Shown here: positions 23,339-32,245 of the stretch, one piece after another
How the letters are laid out: each line of letters begins with the position of its first letter
Numbering within the stretch: the stretch's first letter is position 1
Origin: Mesorhizobium sp. YC-39
Lineage (GTDB): Bacteria; Pseudomonadota; Alphaproteobacteria; Rhizobiales; Rhizobiaceae
DNA: 64,000 bases
Direction: 5' to 3'
NCBI RefSeq assembly: GCF_025753795.1
Contig: NZ_JAOWPS010000014.1
Coordinates: 1 to 64,000 of the forward strand
Notes under the pieces: generated by a model
Told to the model about the DNA's origin: nothing
Database searches by the model: none
The model's input: only the letters and a program-made list of their open reading frames with translations
Program-made: the position numbers and the translations under genes

Positions 23339-24454
23339 TTACGCGCGGCCAGCAAGTATGTTCAACGCGTAACGGGTGTGTCGCCGTTCGCCGGTTCTTA
23401 TCAGTGCACCCTTGGCAACGAGGTCCTGCAAATCTCTTGTCGCCGTCGCGCGCGATGCCTGGGTGATGGCGATATAATTCTCGGCGCTGAGCCCTCCTTT
23501 GAAGCCGTCGATGCCTTCGCGGAACATGCGGGCGATGACCTTTTCCTGCCGCTCGGTGAATTGACCCCGGTAGCGTTCGTAAAACTTGGCCTTGGCGACA
23601 GAGAATTCAACACGGGCGAGGGTTACGCGCTGGGCTTCAAGGATCGTGTTGGCGAAGTATAGCAGCCAATTGGTAATCGCGTTGCTCTTGTTGTTGGCCT
23701 CCAGGCTATCGTAATAGGCTTTGCGGTGGCGCTCGATCGTGTAGGCCAACGCGATGAGGCTGGGCTCGCCCAGGTTTTGCGCCAACGCCTTTTCGCAAAG
23801 GGCACGCCCTATGCGACCGTTGCCATCCTCGAACGGGTGAATGCTCTCGAAATAAAGGTGCGCGATACCGGCACGCGTCAACGCCGGGATCGGTGTCTTG
23901 CCTTTGGGTGAGGTATCGTTGAACCAAGCGGCGAAGGCGTCCATTTCGGTTTTCACCCGCGCGGAGGGCGGCGCCTCGAAATGCACTTTGGGCTTATCCA
24001 GCCGATTGGAAACGATCTGCATAGCGTCGGCGTGCTGGCGATAATTCCCGATGGTCTCCATACGTCGTTCACCCGACATCACCATCTTGTGCCAAGCGTA
24101 GAGGGTGCGATGCGAGAGCGCGTCGGCAAAATGCAAATATACATCGGCCATCATTTCCGCGATGCCGCGCTCGGCAGGGGGAATGCGCCTAGTCTCCCTG
24201 CCCAATCCAAGTTGCTGGCGCAAGGATGATTGCAAACTCTCGCGGTTGAGGTACTCCCCCTCGATTGCGGATGTCTTCAAGGCTTCTTCGCTGATAAGGT
24301 CGATGCGGATTTGGTCGCGATCGTCGGACCCTACATGACGAAAGACGCCCAGGAACTCGCCCGATCGCAGCAGAAACTCGCTTTCCAGCGGTTCCAGCTT
24401 CTTCTTATCGTAGGTGAAATGCGGCCAGTCGGCCTGCTCCCAATTCCATGCCAT
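23339..24454 (-). CDS. Fic-domain protein (AMPylator type, class II)
   Basis: 371 residues. The N-terminus (MAWNWEQADWPHFTYDKKKLEPL) is a DUF4172-like segment. The inhibitory helix motif TSAIEG is at 61-66, on the N-terminal side, which makes it class II. The Fic catalytic loop HPFEDGNGRIGRAL starts at His206 and is complete. The C-terminal ~60 residues (ENYIAITQASRATATRDLQDLVAKGALIRTG) form a winged helix. Such proteins transfer AMP or another phosphate moiety to a target and self-regulate; many are chromosomally encoded with unknown targets. It stands alone on the minus strand, with debris on both sides. Host-effector use is possible, but there is no secretion signal that I can see. Confidence 0.92.
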   Translation of the reverse strand: MAWNWEQADWPHFTYDKKKLEPLESEFLLRSGEFLGVFRHVGSDDRDQIRIDLISEEALKTSAIEGEYLNRESLQSSLRQQLGLGRETRRIPPAERGIAEMMADVYLHFADALSHRTLYAWHKMVMSGERRMETIGNYRQHADAMQIVSNRLDKPKVHFEAPPSARVKTEMDAFAAWFNDTSPKGKTPIPALTRAGIAHLYFESIHPFEDGNGRIGRALCEKALAQNLGEPSLIALAYTIERHRKAYYDSLEANNKSNAITNWLLYFANTILEAQRVTLARVEFSVAKAKFYERYRGQFTERQEKVIARMFREGIDGFKGGLSAENYIAITQASRATATRDLQDLVAKGALIRTGERRHTRYALNILAGRA

Positions 24455-24702
24455 GAGTTATAAGGCACCTCTCTATAACTCATTTTTACACAAATAGTGA
24501 GCTATAGCAATCTATGCTTTGCCTCAGAATTAGGGCTTCGCCCCCCGCACACACAAGGGCGCGGTCTCCGGAGGGTCGCACCTTCGGCTTGCGCGATCCG
24601 GTCCTCGGCCTTGTTTCTCCTGCTTGATGCGACCACCTGCATATTTGCTGCCTATCTGAACCTCGCCTCACGCTTCATGCCGACACGGCACAGACGCAAG
24701 GC

Positions 24703-24795
24703 TTACTTGATCTTCAGCGACAGGACCCAAGCGGTCTTATACTGCACGCCGAGTTCGCGGGAGAGATGCTGCGCGGCCTTGCGATTAATTGGCAA
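24703..24795 (-). pseudogene. IS1595-type transposase fragment
   Basis: The minus frame INRKAAQHLSRELGVQYKT plus AWVLSLKIK then stop matches the conserved helix of IS1595-family transposases (hLsrelgvqYKTAWvlahKIR). Only about 28 residues remain. Confidence 0.6.
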
Positions 24796-24845
24796 CACCA
24801 AGCGCGGCGCTGGTAAATTGTCGCCTCGATGGATTTTCCGTCGAA

Positions 24846-24950
24846 CGGCTTATGGGTTTTCTTACGCTGCTAAACCGTGATGTCGAAATCGTCATCCGCC
24901 CTAGCCGCGATGATCGGGAGGGGCAGGTCTCGGTGCATGCTCTGCGATGA
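24846..24950 (+). pseudogene. C-terminal tail of an XRE/HigA-like antitoxin
   Basis: The frame RLMGFLTLLNRDVEIVIRPS and GQVSVHAL, then stop, is the usual C-terminal beta-hairpin of XRE-family antitoxin-like proteins (LLNRDVEIVIRP...GRVSV.A). The HTH part is missing. Confidence 0.5.
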
Positions 24951-25000
24951 GTGGGTAGCCGACTAGATGGCCAGAGCCTAAAACCGTCGGCGACTTTTCT

Positions 25001-25966
25001 CTACGGCAAAGACGGGCGTTGGTAGGGCATCACCCCCTGCTTAGCGACCACCATTTTGCCACCGCCCGGTGCTGGAATACGATCGACAAGCGACTCTACC
25101 CTATGATTGCGGTTCTTGCGTACAAACGGCAGTAGCCATTCTGCGTCGTCGTTGTAGAACACCATCGTCTCGGCAGCCCGCACCAATTGGCGGTTTACCT
25201 CTCGCGTTTCTTCAGGTCTCAACTTGCGAAACCGCGCACGAAAATGAGGGAACGAAAAGTCCAGTTCCATGCCGCGTTCGCGTATTTTTGGATGTATGCG
25301 AACCGCAATGTCGGGGGCCAATGGCACCGTCTTGCTCACGACGCGATTGTCGAAGGACGGTCCAAGCCCTACTGGGAAATCGCTCGTGAAAAATGTCCCG
25401 TAAGCGGGATCGGCGAACATTACATCCCACCCCGCGTTGCCAAGAACATCAACCCGCGCTTCGATGCTGGTTATGCCAATCGCCTGTGGGTATCTCTCGT
25501 TGACGTTGAACCGGACGGCGCCCATTTCAAGCAACTCGGTCATGCTCTTGTTGCCAAGCTCCTTCGGAGCAGCTGGGAAAAGGCCCTGGGCATCGATGAT
25601 TTCTGCCGCCGATTGGAGGGTCGCTGCAATATGGGGAGTGCCGATACGCATTGCGGTCGGCGAACATGTCATGACATAGGCGACGAAGCCAGCGATGACG
25701 TAGACGGCCGTTTCATCAATATCCCGACGCCGTATCGCTTCGAGCGCCGTGTTGTAGTTTGGCTCCACGCGTTTTAGAAAGGCCTCGATCGCGCGAGGCT
25801 CGACCAAAAAATCATTGGTGCTGCCGTCCGGCCGACGGCACACATTGTCTGACCAAGGACGGAATTTTTTCAGGTCGTCTTTTTTGATCCCGACCAACGG
25901 TCCGCATCCGCCGTTGGAGTAAAAATTCTTCAAATGGACTTGCGAAACGAAGTGGTCGAGAGGCAT
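25001..25966 (-). CDS. DUF4238-family protein
   Basis: 321 residues from the ATG at 25966. The N-terminal signature MPLDHFVSQVHLKNFYS matches the family start (HHyiP-..L..F). A central segment reads WDVMFADPAYGTFFTSDFPVGL, and SDFPV/SD-P is the conserved family motif. DUF4238 proteins have no settled biochemical activity; they often occur in accessory and defence-rich regions. The start codon overlaps the stop of the 86-residue gene (TGATG), so they are translationally coupled. It is the last gene of a three-gene minus-strand unit with the AbiJ-like gene. Confidence 0.8.
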   Translation of the reverse strand: MPLDHFVSQVHLKNFYSNGGCGPLVGIKKDDLKKFRPWSDNVCRRPDGSTNDFLVEPRAIEAFLKRVEPNYNTALEAIRRRDIDETAVYVIAGFVAYVMTCSPTAMRIGTPHIAATLQSAAEIIDAQGLFPAAPKELGNKSMTELLEMGAVRFNVNERYPQAIGITSIEARVDVLGNAGWDVMFADPAYGTFFTSDFPVGLGPSFDNRVVSKTVPLAPDIAVRIHPKIRERGMELDFSFPHFRARFRKLRPEETREVNRQLVRAAETMVFYNDDAEWLLPFVRKNRNHRVESLVDRIPAPGGGKMVVAKQGVMPYQRPSLP

Positions 25967-26226
25967 CAGCCGCCGCCGGTGTTCCGGGCAATCTGCACCG
26001 CCGCGTCGCGCGAACCCCAACTGCCCTGAAAATACGCGTCAAGCGTTTCGCCGTCGGCAAACAGAGGCTCACCGCCCAGTGCGTCCCAATCTCCCTCCAC
26101 ACGGTCACCAACACTGAAAGAGCCTTCATCGCCGATCAATTCCACGACAGCGTAACCGTCATCGTGGTGCACGACGATCATGCCCTCGTTTCTCGAAACA
26201 AAAACAACCTGCCCAGCGCTGCGCAT
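25966..26226 (-). CDS. Small conserved-type protein between AbiJ-like and DUF4238 genes
   Basis: 86 residues: GQVVFVSRNEGMIVVHHDDGYAVVELIG, then FSVGDRVEGDWDALGGEPLF and GETLDAYFQGSWGSRDAAVQIARN. It is beta-rich and looks like a small barrel (cold-shock/SH3-like pattern: a GxVxFxxxxxGMIxV strand pair, then GD-VxGDW-xLGG). I recall similar small bacterial proteins but know no family name. It lies 10 bases after the AbiJ-like stop and overlaps the next gene. A nucleic-acid-binding or regulatory partner is a guess. Confidence 0.7.
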   Translation of the reverse strand: MRSAGQVVFVSRNEGMIVVHHDDGYAVVELIGDEGSFSVGDRVEGDWDALGGEPLFADGETLDAYFQGSWGSRDAAVQIARNTGGG

Positions 26227-26236
26227 ATTTCCCCCC

Positions 26237-27163
26237 CTAAAACGGTATCTCGTCGGTCAACTCACGAGCTGCGGGCTCACGCAACGGTTCTGGCGGGGGC
26301 GGCGGCGAGCGCTCCAAATGCTTGGAGATCAGAAAATTATGGAAGGCGGCGGCAATCTGAATAGCCAGATCTCCGTACACAGTCGGGATATTGACCACCG
26401 CTGCACCCTGTCCATGTCCACCTAGTTTGTTGCGCAGAAAAGGCAATGCCTTCAGGACCTGGTCGGTAAAACCATTCCTGACCGCCTCGGGCAGATCATC
26501 GAAAAAGCCCTGTTGAGCAAGTTCCTTGATGAGCTTGTCGCCGTTGGCATGGTCCAGTCCCGTAAGAACCTTCATCACGCTCTCGAAACTATGCCCTGAA
26601 TAGAAGATGGCTTCGCGAACATCACCGGCGCCGAGATACTGCCGGGCCTTGGCGAACTCGTCGCCCGCGCCTGCAAACCGATTGGCCGTCAGAGCGTCGT
26701 GTGCGGTTTTGGCAAGCCTGGCCCCGATGAAATCGCCGTCCAGCTTGAAAAATTCACCGTCAGAGAGCCGCCAGGGGCAATCATGCAGCTCAAATATCTG
26801 GTTGACCTTCTGGCGTAGTGCTTCCTTCTCGGAATCATCCATTTGTCTGGCGGCCAGCTCGATTGTGTCAAAAACCCACGTGGCGTTGCCATGCTGAACC
26901 AGCAAACGTAGTTCGCCGGGCCGTTCAGACTGAGAACGTGATACGGGGAGTCGGTCCCAACCATGTTCGACGAGCAATTCGGACTCCACTTCCTCCAGAA
27001 TGGATGATTGGGAAATCCAACGATCGTTTGGGTCGCGTTGGATATGCAGTGACGAATTGTTTGCCTGAAGCCACGCCCACAATTTGCGACGCGCCGCCTC
27101 CGGAATTTCCACGACCAGCTTGTTTTGTTCGATTGGACGAAAGTAACGCTGACTGAACAGCAT
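26237..27163 (-). CDS. AbiJ/HEPN-like protein (STM4504/CBY_0614 type)
   Basis: 308 residues from the ATG at 27163; an in-frame start at 27193 would add 10. The N-terminal part (MLFSQRYFRPIEQNKLVVEIPEAARRKLWAWLQ) resembles the AbiJ N-terminal domain seen in STM4504/CBY_0614 proteins. The C-terminal helical domain (ARQYLGAGDVREAIFYSGHSFESVMKVL..., FLRNKLGGHGQG) has the RN-xx-GxHG motif of Abi-type HEPN nucleases, 55 residues before the end. HEPN domains of this kind cleave RNA in abortive infection systems. It is the first gene of the minus-strand unit with the 86-aa and DUF4238 genes. Confidence 0.78.
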   Translation of the reverse strand: MLFSQRYFRPIEQNKLVVEIPEAARRKLWAWLQANNSSLHIQRDPNDRWISQSSILEEVESELLVEHGWDRLPVSRSQSERPGELRLLVQHGNATWVFDTIELAARQMDDSEKEALRQKVNQIFELHDCPWRLSDGEFFKLDGDFIGARLAKTAHDALTANRFAGAGDEFAKARQYLGAGDVREAIFYSGHSFESVMKVLTGLDHANGDKLIKELAQQGFFDDLPEAVRNGFTDQVLKALPFLRNKLGGHGQGAAVVNIPTVYGDLAIQIAAAFHNFLISKHLERSPPPPPEPLREPAARELTDEIPF

Positions 27164-27193
27164 GGGTTTCAAGCTCCAAAGATATCCAGGCAC

Positions 27194-27806
27194 GATTGCG
27201 CTATCCTAGCCAGCCATATAGAACAAAGATAGAACGCAAACAATGAGCAACCGAGCGGTATCCGCCACCCATAAGAGGATACAGCTTCGCCTTGCGGCAG
27301 ACGATGAGCAACAGCATGGGACTGCTGCGACCACGTTTCGTCTAGGGACGATTGATCACTAGAAGCCGCCTGTGGGACAAAAAAGCGACCGTCAAGCACA
27401 TGCGATCCTAACTGCGAGAGTCCGCTTCCCACTGCTCATGCGGAGTTGTCGCCCAAATTTCCGCCTCACTAGCCGGACAACGGTCGGAGCCTCTGCCCCA
27501 AAAGCGGAACCCTTTGGTTCCTGGCGGGGTCCTTTGCCCCCTATTTTGTCAGGCCATCTGGCCCTTCGGCTATGGTAACAGTGGTATTTTCGACACGAAA
27601 TTTACACAGAATCCTACACATAGCCGCATGTGCAAGTCAAATATGGTAATTATTTCAATGTGATGCTATTATGCGTATATGACTTAGAATCCCTTTCGCT
27701 GCGGGGTCCCGTTTCGCGCTAAAACAGGCGTTCCGCGGGGAAGATGGCTGGCTCCGGCGAGGTCAACAGTGGTCGCAAGTTACCATCCGACGCGTCCTGT
27801 CGCCTT
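27194..27806. other. Region between the AbiJ-like gene and the nifH promoter
   Basis: No gene recognised. Base composition falls sharply to AT-rich at about 27590-27690 (ATATGGTAATTATTTCAATG region), which may mark a junction or serve as the upstream part of the nifH control region. Confidence 0.45.
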
Positions 27807-27931
27807 TGTCGGGTCCGCTACACAGGGGCTTGTTTGGCCCATCTCTTGTTTCGCCTCACGCTAAACAGCTGAAAAGCAATCACGAAATCTATTCTTCGGC
27901 TCGGTCAGCCAAATTGGCACGAGTCTTGAAA
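27807..27931 (+). promoter_or_regulatory. nifH promoter: NifA site and -24/-12 element
   Basis: TGTCGGGTCCGCTACA at 27807-27822 is a perfect TGT-N10-ACA NifA binding site. TTGGCACGAGTCTTGAA at 27915-27931 is the -24/-12 element, GG and GA 10 bases apart. The spacing of about 95 bases between them is typical of looping NifA promoters. The nifH start is 86 bases downstream. Confidence 0.93.
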
Positions 27932-28016
27932 CCCCTTGGTGCGAGGCGGCGAGAGCTGCCGATCGGCATTCATGTCGCGGCAGCCGCGATGGATGGAACA
28001 AAGGAAGGAAAGCTAC

Positions 28017-28910
28017 ATGTCAGGTCTGCGTCAGATCGCATTCTACGGCAAGGGGGGCATCGGCAAGTCCACCACCTCCCAAAATACGCTCGCCGCACTT
28101 GTCGACCTCGGGCAGAAGATTCTCATCGTCGGCTGCGACCCTAAAGCCGACTCCACCCGCCTGATCCTGAATGCGAAGGCTCAGGATACGGTCCTGCACC
28201 TGGCCGCACAGGAAGGTTCGGTGGAAGACCTTGAACTCCAGGACGTGCTCAAGATTGGCTATAAGGGCATTAAGTGCGTGGAGTCCGGCGGTCCCGAGCC
28301 GGGTGTCGGCTGCGCTGGGCGTGGCGTCATCACCTCGATCAACTTCCTCGAGGAGAACGGCGCCTATGACGATGTCGACTATGTCTCCTATGACGTGCTC
28401 GGGGATGTGGTGTGCGGCGGTTTCGCGATGCCGATCCGCGAGAACAAGGCCCAGGAAATCTACATCGTCATGTCGGGCGAGATGATGGCGCTCTATGCCG
28501 CCAACAACATCGCCAAGGGCATCCTGAAATACGCCCATTCGGGCGGCGTGCGGCTGGGTGGCCTGATCTGCAACGAGCGCCAGACCGACCGCGAGCTCGA
28601 CCTCGCCGAAGCGCTGGCTTCCAGGCTCAATTCCAAGCTCATCCACTTCGTGCCGCGCGACAACATCGTCCAGCACGCCGAACTCAGGAAGATGTCGGTG
28701 ATCCAGTATGCGCCGGACTGCAAGCAGGCGGGGGAATACCGCGCACTGGCCGAGAAGATCCATGTCAATTCGGGCCAGGGCACCATCCCCACCCCGATCA
28801 CCATGGAGGAGCTCGAGGACATGCTGCTCGACTTCGGCATCATGAAGACCGAGGAGCAGATGCTTGCCGAGCTTCAGGCCAAGGAAACGCCGAAGGCGGC
28901 CGCGCAGTAA
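28017..28910 (+). CDS. nifH: Nitrogenase iron protein NifH
   Basis: 297 residues from the ATG at 28017 (GGAAGGAAAG upstream). The P-loop GKGGIGKS is at 11-18. The [4Fe-4S] ligands lie in GVGCAGRGVIT and in DVVCGGFAMPIR, and the Arg after the first cysteine (ADP-ribosylation site in other species) is present. NifH is the ATP-driven electron donor to NifDK and also serves FeMo-cofactor maturation. It is the first gene of nifHDKENX. A small nifH-like relic lies at 40490. Confidence 0.99.
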   Translation: MSGLRQIAFYGKGGIGKSTTSQNTLAALVDLGQKILIVGCDPKADSTRLILNAKAQDTVLHLAAQEGSVEDLELQDVLKIGYKGIKCVESGGPEPGVGCAGRGVITSINFLEENGAYDDVDYVSYDVLGDVVCGGFAMPIRENKAQEIYIVMSGEMMALYAANNIAKGILKYAHSGGVRLGGLICNERQTDRELDLAEALASRLNSKLIHFVPRDNIVQHAELRKMSVIQYAPDCKQAGEYRALAEKIHVNSGQGTIPTPITMEELEDMLLDFGIMKTEEQMLAELQAKETPKAAAQ

Positions 28911-29011
28911 CGACGGCTGTCAAGCCAACATGAGGCGTGGCCTTGAGCTGGCGCCTTTCGAACAACGGCGCCTCGTCGGTGAGGCGTCATGCGAACCTTG
29001 AAAGGGGTCCC

Positions 29012-30514
29012 ATGAGCCTGGAATACGAAAATGACGGTGCCCTGCATGCGAAGCTTATCGAGGAGGTGCTGTCGCAATATCCCGACAAGGCGGCCAAGCG
29101 CCGCAAAAAGCACCTCAGTGTCGCAAAGAGCGGGGACGAGGCTGGCGAGGACGGCGAGGTCCTTTCCGAATGCGACGTCAAATCGAACATCAAGTCGATT
29201 CCCGGCGTGATGACAATTCGCGGCTGCGCCTATGCCGGCTCAAAGGGCGTGGTCTGGGGGCCAGTCAAGGATATGGTCCATATCTCGCACGGCCCGGTCG
29301 GCTGCGGGCAATATTCCTGGTCGCAGCGGCGCAACTACTACGTCGGTACGACGGGCATCAACACGTTCGGGACAATGCAGTTCACCTCCGACTTCCAGGA
29401 GAAGGACATTGTCTTCGGCGGCGACAAGAAGCTGGAACAGATCATCGACGAGATTGAGGAACTGTTTCCGCTGAACAACGGCATGAGCGTGCAATCCGAA
29501 TGCCCGATTGGCCTGATTGGCGACGACACCGAAGCGGTGTCCCGCAACAAGGCCAAGGAGCACGAAAAGACGATCGTGCCGGTGCGCTGCGAGGGCTTCC
29601 GCGGCGTTTCGCAATCACTCGGCCACCACATCGCCAACGATGCTATCCGCGACTGGGTCTTCGAGAAGAAGGACGTCGAGTTCGAGGCCGGCCCATACGA
29701 CGTCAACGTCATCGGCGACTACAATATCGGCGGCGACGCCTGGGCTTCGCGCATCCTGCTCGAGGAGATGGGCCTGCGCGTGGTCGGCAACTGGTCGGGC
29801 GACGCCACGCTCGCCGAGATAGAGCGCGCGCCGAAGGCCAAGCTCAACCTCATCCATTGCTACAGGTCGATGAACTACATCTGCCGGCATATGGAGGAAA
29901 AGTATGGCATCGACTGGATGGAGTACAATTTCTTCGGCCCTTCCCAGACGGAAGCCTCTCTGCGCAACATAGCCAAGCATTTCGGGCCGGAAATCGAGGA
30001 CAAGGCCGAGGCCGTCATCACCAAATACCGGCCCCTGGTCGATGCGGTCATTGCCAAGTACCGGCCGCGCCTCGAAGGCAGGACGGTGATGCTCTATGTC
30101 GGCGGGCTGCGCCCCCGTCACGTCGTTACGGCCTATGAGGACCTGGGCATGGTGATCGTCGGCACCGGCTACGAATTTGGCCATAACGACGATTACCAGC
30201 GTACCGGCCATTACGTGAAGAAGGGCACGCTGATCTATGACGACGTGACCGGTTACGAGCTGGAGAAGTTCATCGAGGGGATCCGTCCTGATCTCGTTGG
30301 CTCCGGCATCAAGGAAAAATACCCGGTGCAGAAGATGGGCATCCCGTTCCGTCAAATGCATTCCTGGGATTATTCCGGCCCGTATCACGGCTATGACGGC
30401 TTCGCCATCTTCGCCCGCGACATGGATCTGGCCATCAACAACCCGGTCTGGGACCTCTACGACGCCCCCTGGAAGAAAAAAACCGAGCCGTCGACGGCGA
30501 TCGCAGCCGAATAG
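29012..30514 (+). CDS. nifD: Nitrogenase MoFe protein alpha chain NifD
   Basis: 500 residues from the ATG at 29012 (GAAAGGGG upstream), standard length. P-cluster cysteines are in IRGCAYAGSKGVVWGP and SHGPVGCGQYSW, plus SECPIGLIGDD. FeMo-co ligands are the Cys in NLIHCYRSMNY and the His in RQMHSWDYSGPYHGYDG. The gene follows nifH by 101 bases and precedes nifK by 126 bases. It is complete, with no frameshift. Confidence 0.99.
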   Translation: MSLEYENDGALHAKLIEEVLSQYPDKAAKRRKKHLSVAKSGDEAGEDGEVLSECDVKSNIKSIPGVMTIRGCAYAGSKGVVWGPVKDMVHISHGPVGCGQYSWSQRRNYYVGTTGINTFGTMQFTSDFQEKDIVFGGDKKLEQIIDEIEELFPLNNGMSVQSECPIGLIGDDTEAVSRNKAKEHEKTIVPVRCEGFRGVSQSLGHHIANDAIRDWVFEKKDVEFEAGPYDVNVIGDYNIGGDAWASRILLEEMGLRVVGNWSGDATLAEIERAPKAKLNLIHCYRSMNYICRHMEEKYGIDWMEYNFFGPSQTEASLRNIAKHFGPEIEDKAEAVITKYRPLVDAVIAKYRPRLEGRTVMLYVGGLRPRHVVTAYEDLGMVIVGTGYEFGHNDDYQRTGHYVKKGTLIYDDVTGYELEKFIEGIRPDLVGSGIKEKYPVQKMGIPFRQMHSWDYSGPYHGYDGFAIFARDMDLAINNPVWDLYDAPWKKKTEPSTAIAAE

Positions 30515-30640
30515 AATCTAGGCCTTCCGGAGGCCGGGAGGCGACGAACGCCTGCGGCCCTGTGTCCGCGGGAGACCTGAAATGTCTTGACGTCCCTGTG
30601 CCGCCCTATGGCGCGGCCAGATGGAAAAGAGGTAACGACC

Positions 30641-32182
30641 ATGCCGCAGTCGGCTGAAAAAGTTCTCGACCACGCTCCCCTGTTCCGCGAGCCGGAATAC
30701 CGGCAGATGCTCGCCGAGAAGAAGCTGAATTTCGAGTGTCCGCACCCCGACCAGGTCGTTACCGATCAACGCGAATTCACCAAGACGTGGGAGTATCGCG
30801 AAAAGAACCTCGCCCGCGAAGCGCTTGTCGTGAACCCCGCCAAGGCCTGCCAGCCGCTCGGCGCGGTGTTCGCGGCCGCGGGCTTCGAGCGAACCATGTC
30901 CTTCGTCCACGGCAGCCAGGGCTGCGTGGCCTATTACCGTTCGCACCTGTCGCGCCATTTCAAGGAGCCCGCTTCGGCGGTTTCGTCCTCGATGACGGAG
31001 GACGCGGCAGTGTTCGGCGGCCTGAAGAACATGGTCGACGGGCTGGCCAACACGTATAAACTCTACGACCCGAAAATGATCGCCGTCTCGACCACGTGCA
31101 TGGCCGAGGTGATTGGCGACGACCTGCACAGCTTCATCGAGAACGCCAGGGACGAAGGCTCGGTCCCGCGCGACTTCGATGTGCCCTTCGCCCACACGCC
31201 GGCCTTCGTCGGCAGCCATGTCGACGGCTATGACGGCACGGTCAAGGGCATTCTGGAGCACTTCTGGAAAGGCAAGGAGCGAACGCAAGCCGGTGGAACC
31301 ATCAACATCATTCCGGGCTTCGACGGCTTTTGCGTTGGCAACAACCGGGAACTCAAGCGCCTGCTCGATGTGATGGGCGTGTCCTATACCTTCATCCAGG
31401 ACGCCTCTGACCAGTTCGACACGCCCTCGGACGGCGAATACCGCATGTACGACGGCGGCACGAAGATCGAAGACGTGAAGAAGGCCCTCAACGCCGAAGC
31501 GACACTTTCACTTCAGCACTACAACACCCGAAAAACGCTGGAGTATTGCGAGGAGGTCGGGCAGGCGACGGCCTCGTTCCATTACCCGCTTGGCGTCCAG
31601 GCGACCGACGAATTGCTGATGAAGGTCTCGGCGATTTCCGGCAAGGAAATCCCCGAGACCATCCGCCTGGAGCGCGGCCGACTTGTTGACGCCATGGCGG
31701 ACAGCCAATCCTGGCTGCACGGCAAGAAGTACGCGATCTACGGCGATCCGGATTTTGTCTACGCCATGGCCCGCTTCGCTATGGAGACCGGCGGCGAGCC
31801 GACGCATTGCCTCGCCACCAACGGCACCTCGGCATGGGAAGCCGAGTTGAAGCAACTGCTTGCATCCTCGCCCTTCGGCAAGGATGCTCAAGTCTGGGCG
31901 GGCAAGGACCTCTGGGCGATGCGCTCGCTGCTCTTCACCGAGCCGGTGGATCTGCTGATCGGCAATTCCCATGGCAAGTACCTGGAGCGCGACACCGGCA
32001 CACCGCTGATCCGGCTGATGTTTCCGATCTTCGATCGGCACCATCACCATCGCTTTGCGCTCATGGGCTACCAAGGCGGCTTGCGCGTACTGACGACGAT
32101 CCTCGACAAGATCTTCGACAAGCTTGATCGCGAGACAAGCGAGACGGGCGTGACGGACTATTCTTATGACCTCACCCGCTAA
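30641..32182 (+). CDS. nifK: Nitrogenase MoFe protein beta chain NifK
   Basis: 513 residues from the ATG at 30641 (AGAGGTAACGACC upstream). P-cluster ligands are visible in NPAKACQPLGAV, VHGSQGCVAYY and STTCMAEVIGDD. The N-terminal extension (VLDHAPLFREPEYRQMLAEKK) is the usual NifK arm that wraps NifD. The gene is intact and lies between nifD and nifE in the same orientation. Confidence 0.99.
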   Translation: MPQSAEKVLDHAPLFREPEYRQMLAEKKLNFECPHPDQVVTDQREFTKTWEYREKNLAREALVVNPAKACQPLGAVFAAAGFERTMSFVHGSQGCVAYYRSHLSRHFKEPASAVSSSMTEDAAVFGGLKNMVDGLANTYKLYDPKMIAVSTTCMAEVIGDDLHSFIENARDEGSVPRDFDVPFAHTPAFVGSHVDGYDGTVKGILEHFWKGKERTQAGGTINIIPGFDGFCVGNNRELKRLLDVMGVSYTFIQDASDQFDTPSDGEYRMYDGGTKIEDVKKALNAEATLSLQHYNTRKTLEYCEEVGQATASFHYPLGVQATDELLMKVSAISGKEIPETIRLERGRLVDAMADSQSWLHGKKYAIYGDPDFVYAMARFAMETGGEPTHCLATNGTSAWEAELKQLLASSPFGKDAQVWAGKDLWAMRSLLFTEPVDLLIGNSHGKYLERDTGTPLIRLMFPIFDRHHHHRFALMGYQGGLRVLTTILDKIFDKLDRETSETGVTDYSYDLTR

Positions 32183-32245
32183 GGTTGGCGGCCGGCTTTC
32201 CGCCGCCGCCGTCCGTCCCCCCAATGGACTTTGGAGACAGACGCA

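Larger units (their letters stand above)
24455..25000. other. Gap with IS1595 and XRE relics
   Basis: Between Fic and the DUF4238 unit. Only the two short relics listed separately (24703-24795 minus, 24846-24950 plus) can be recognised. Confidence 0.5.
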
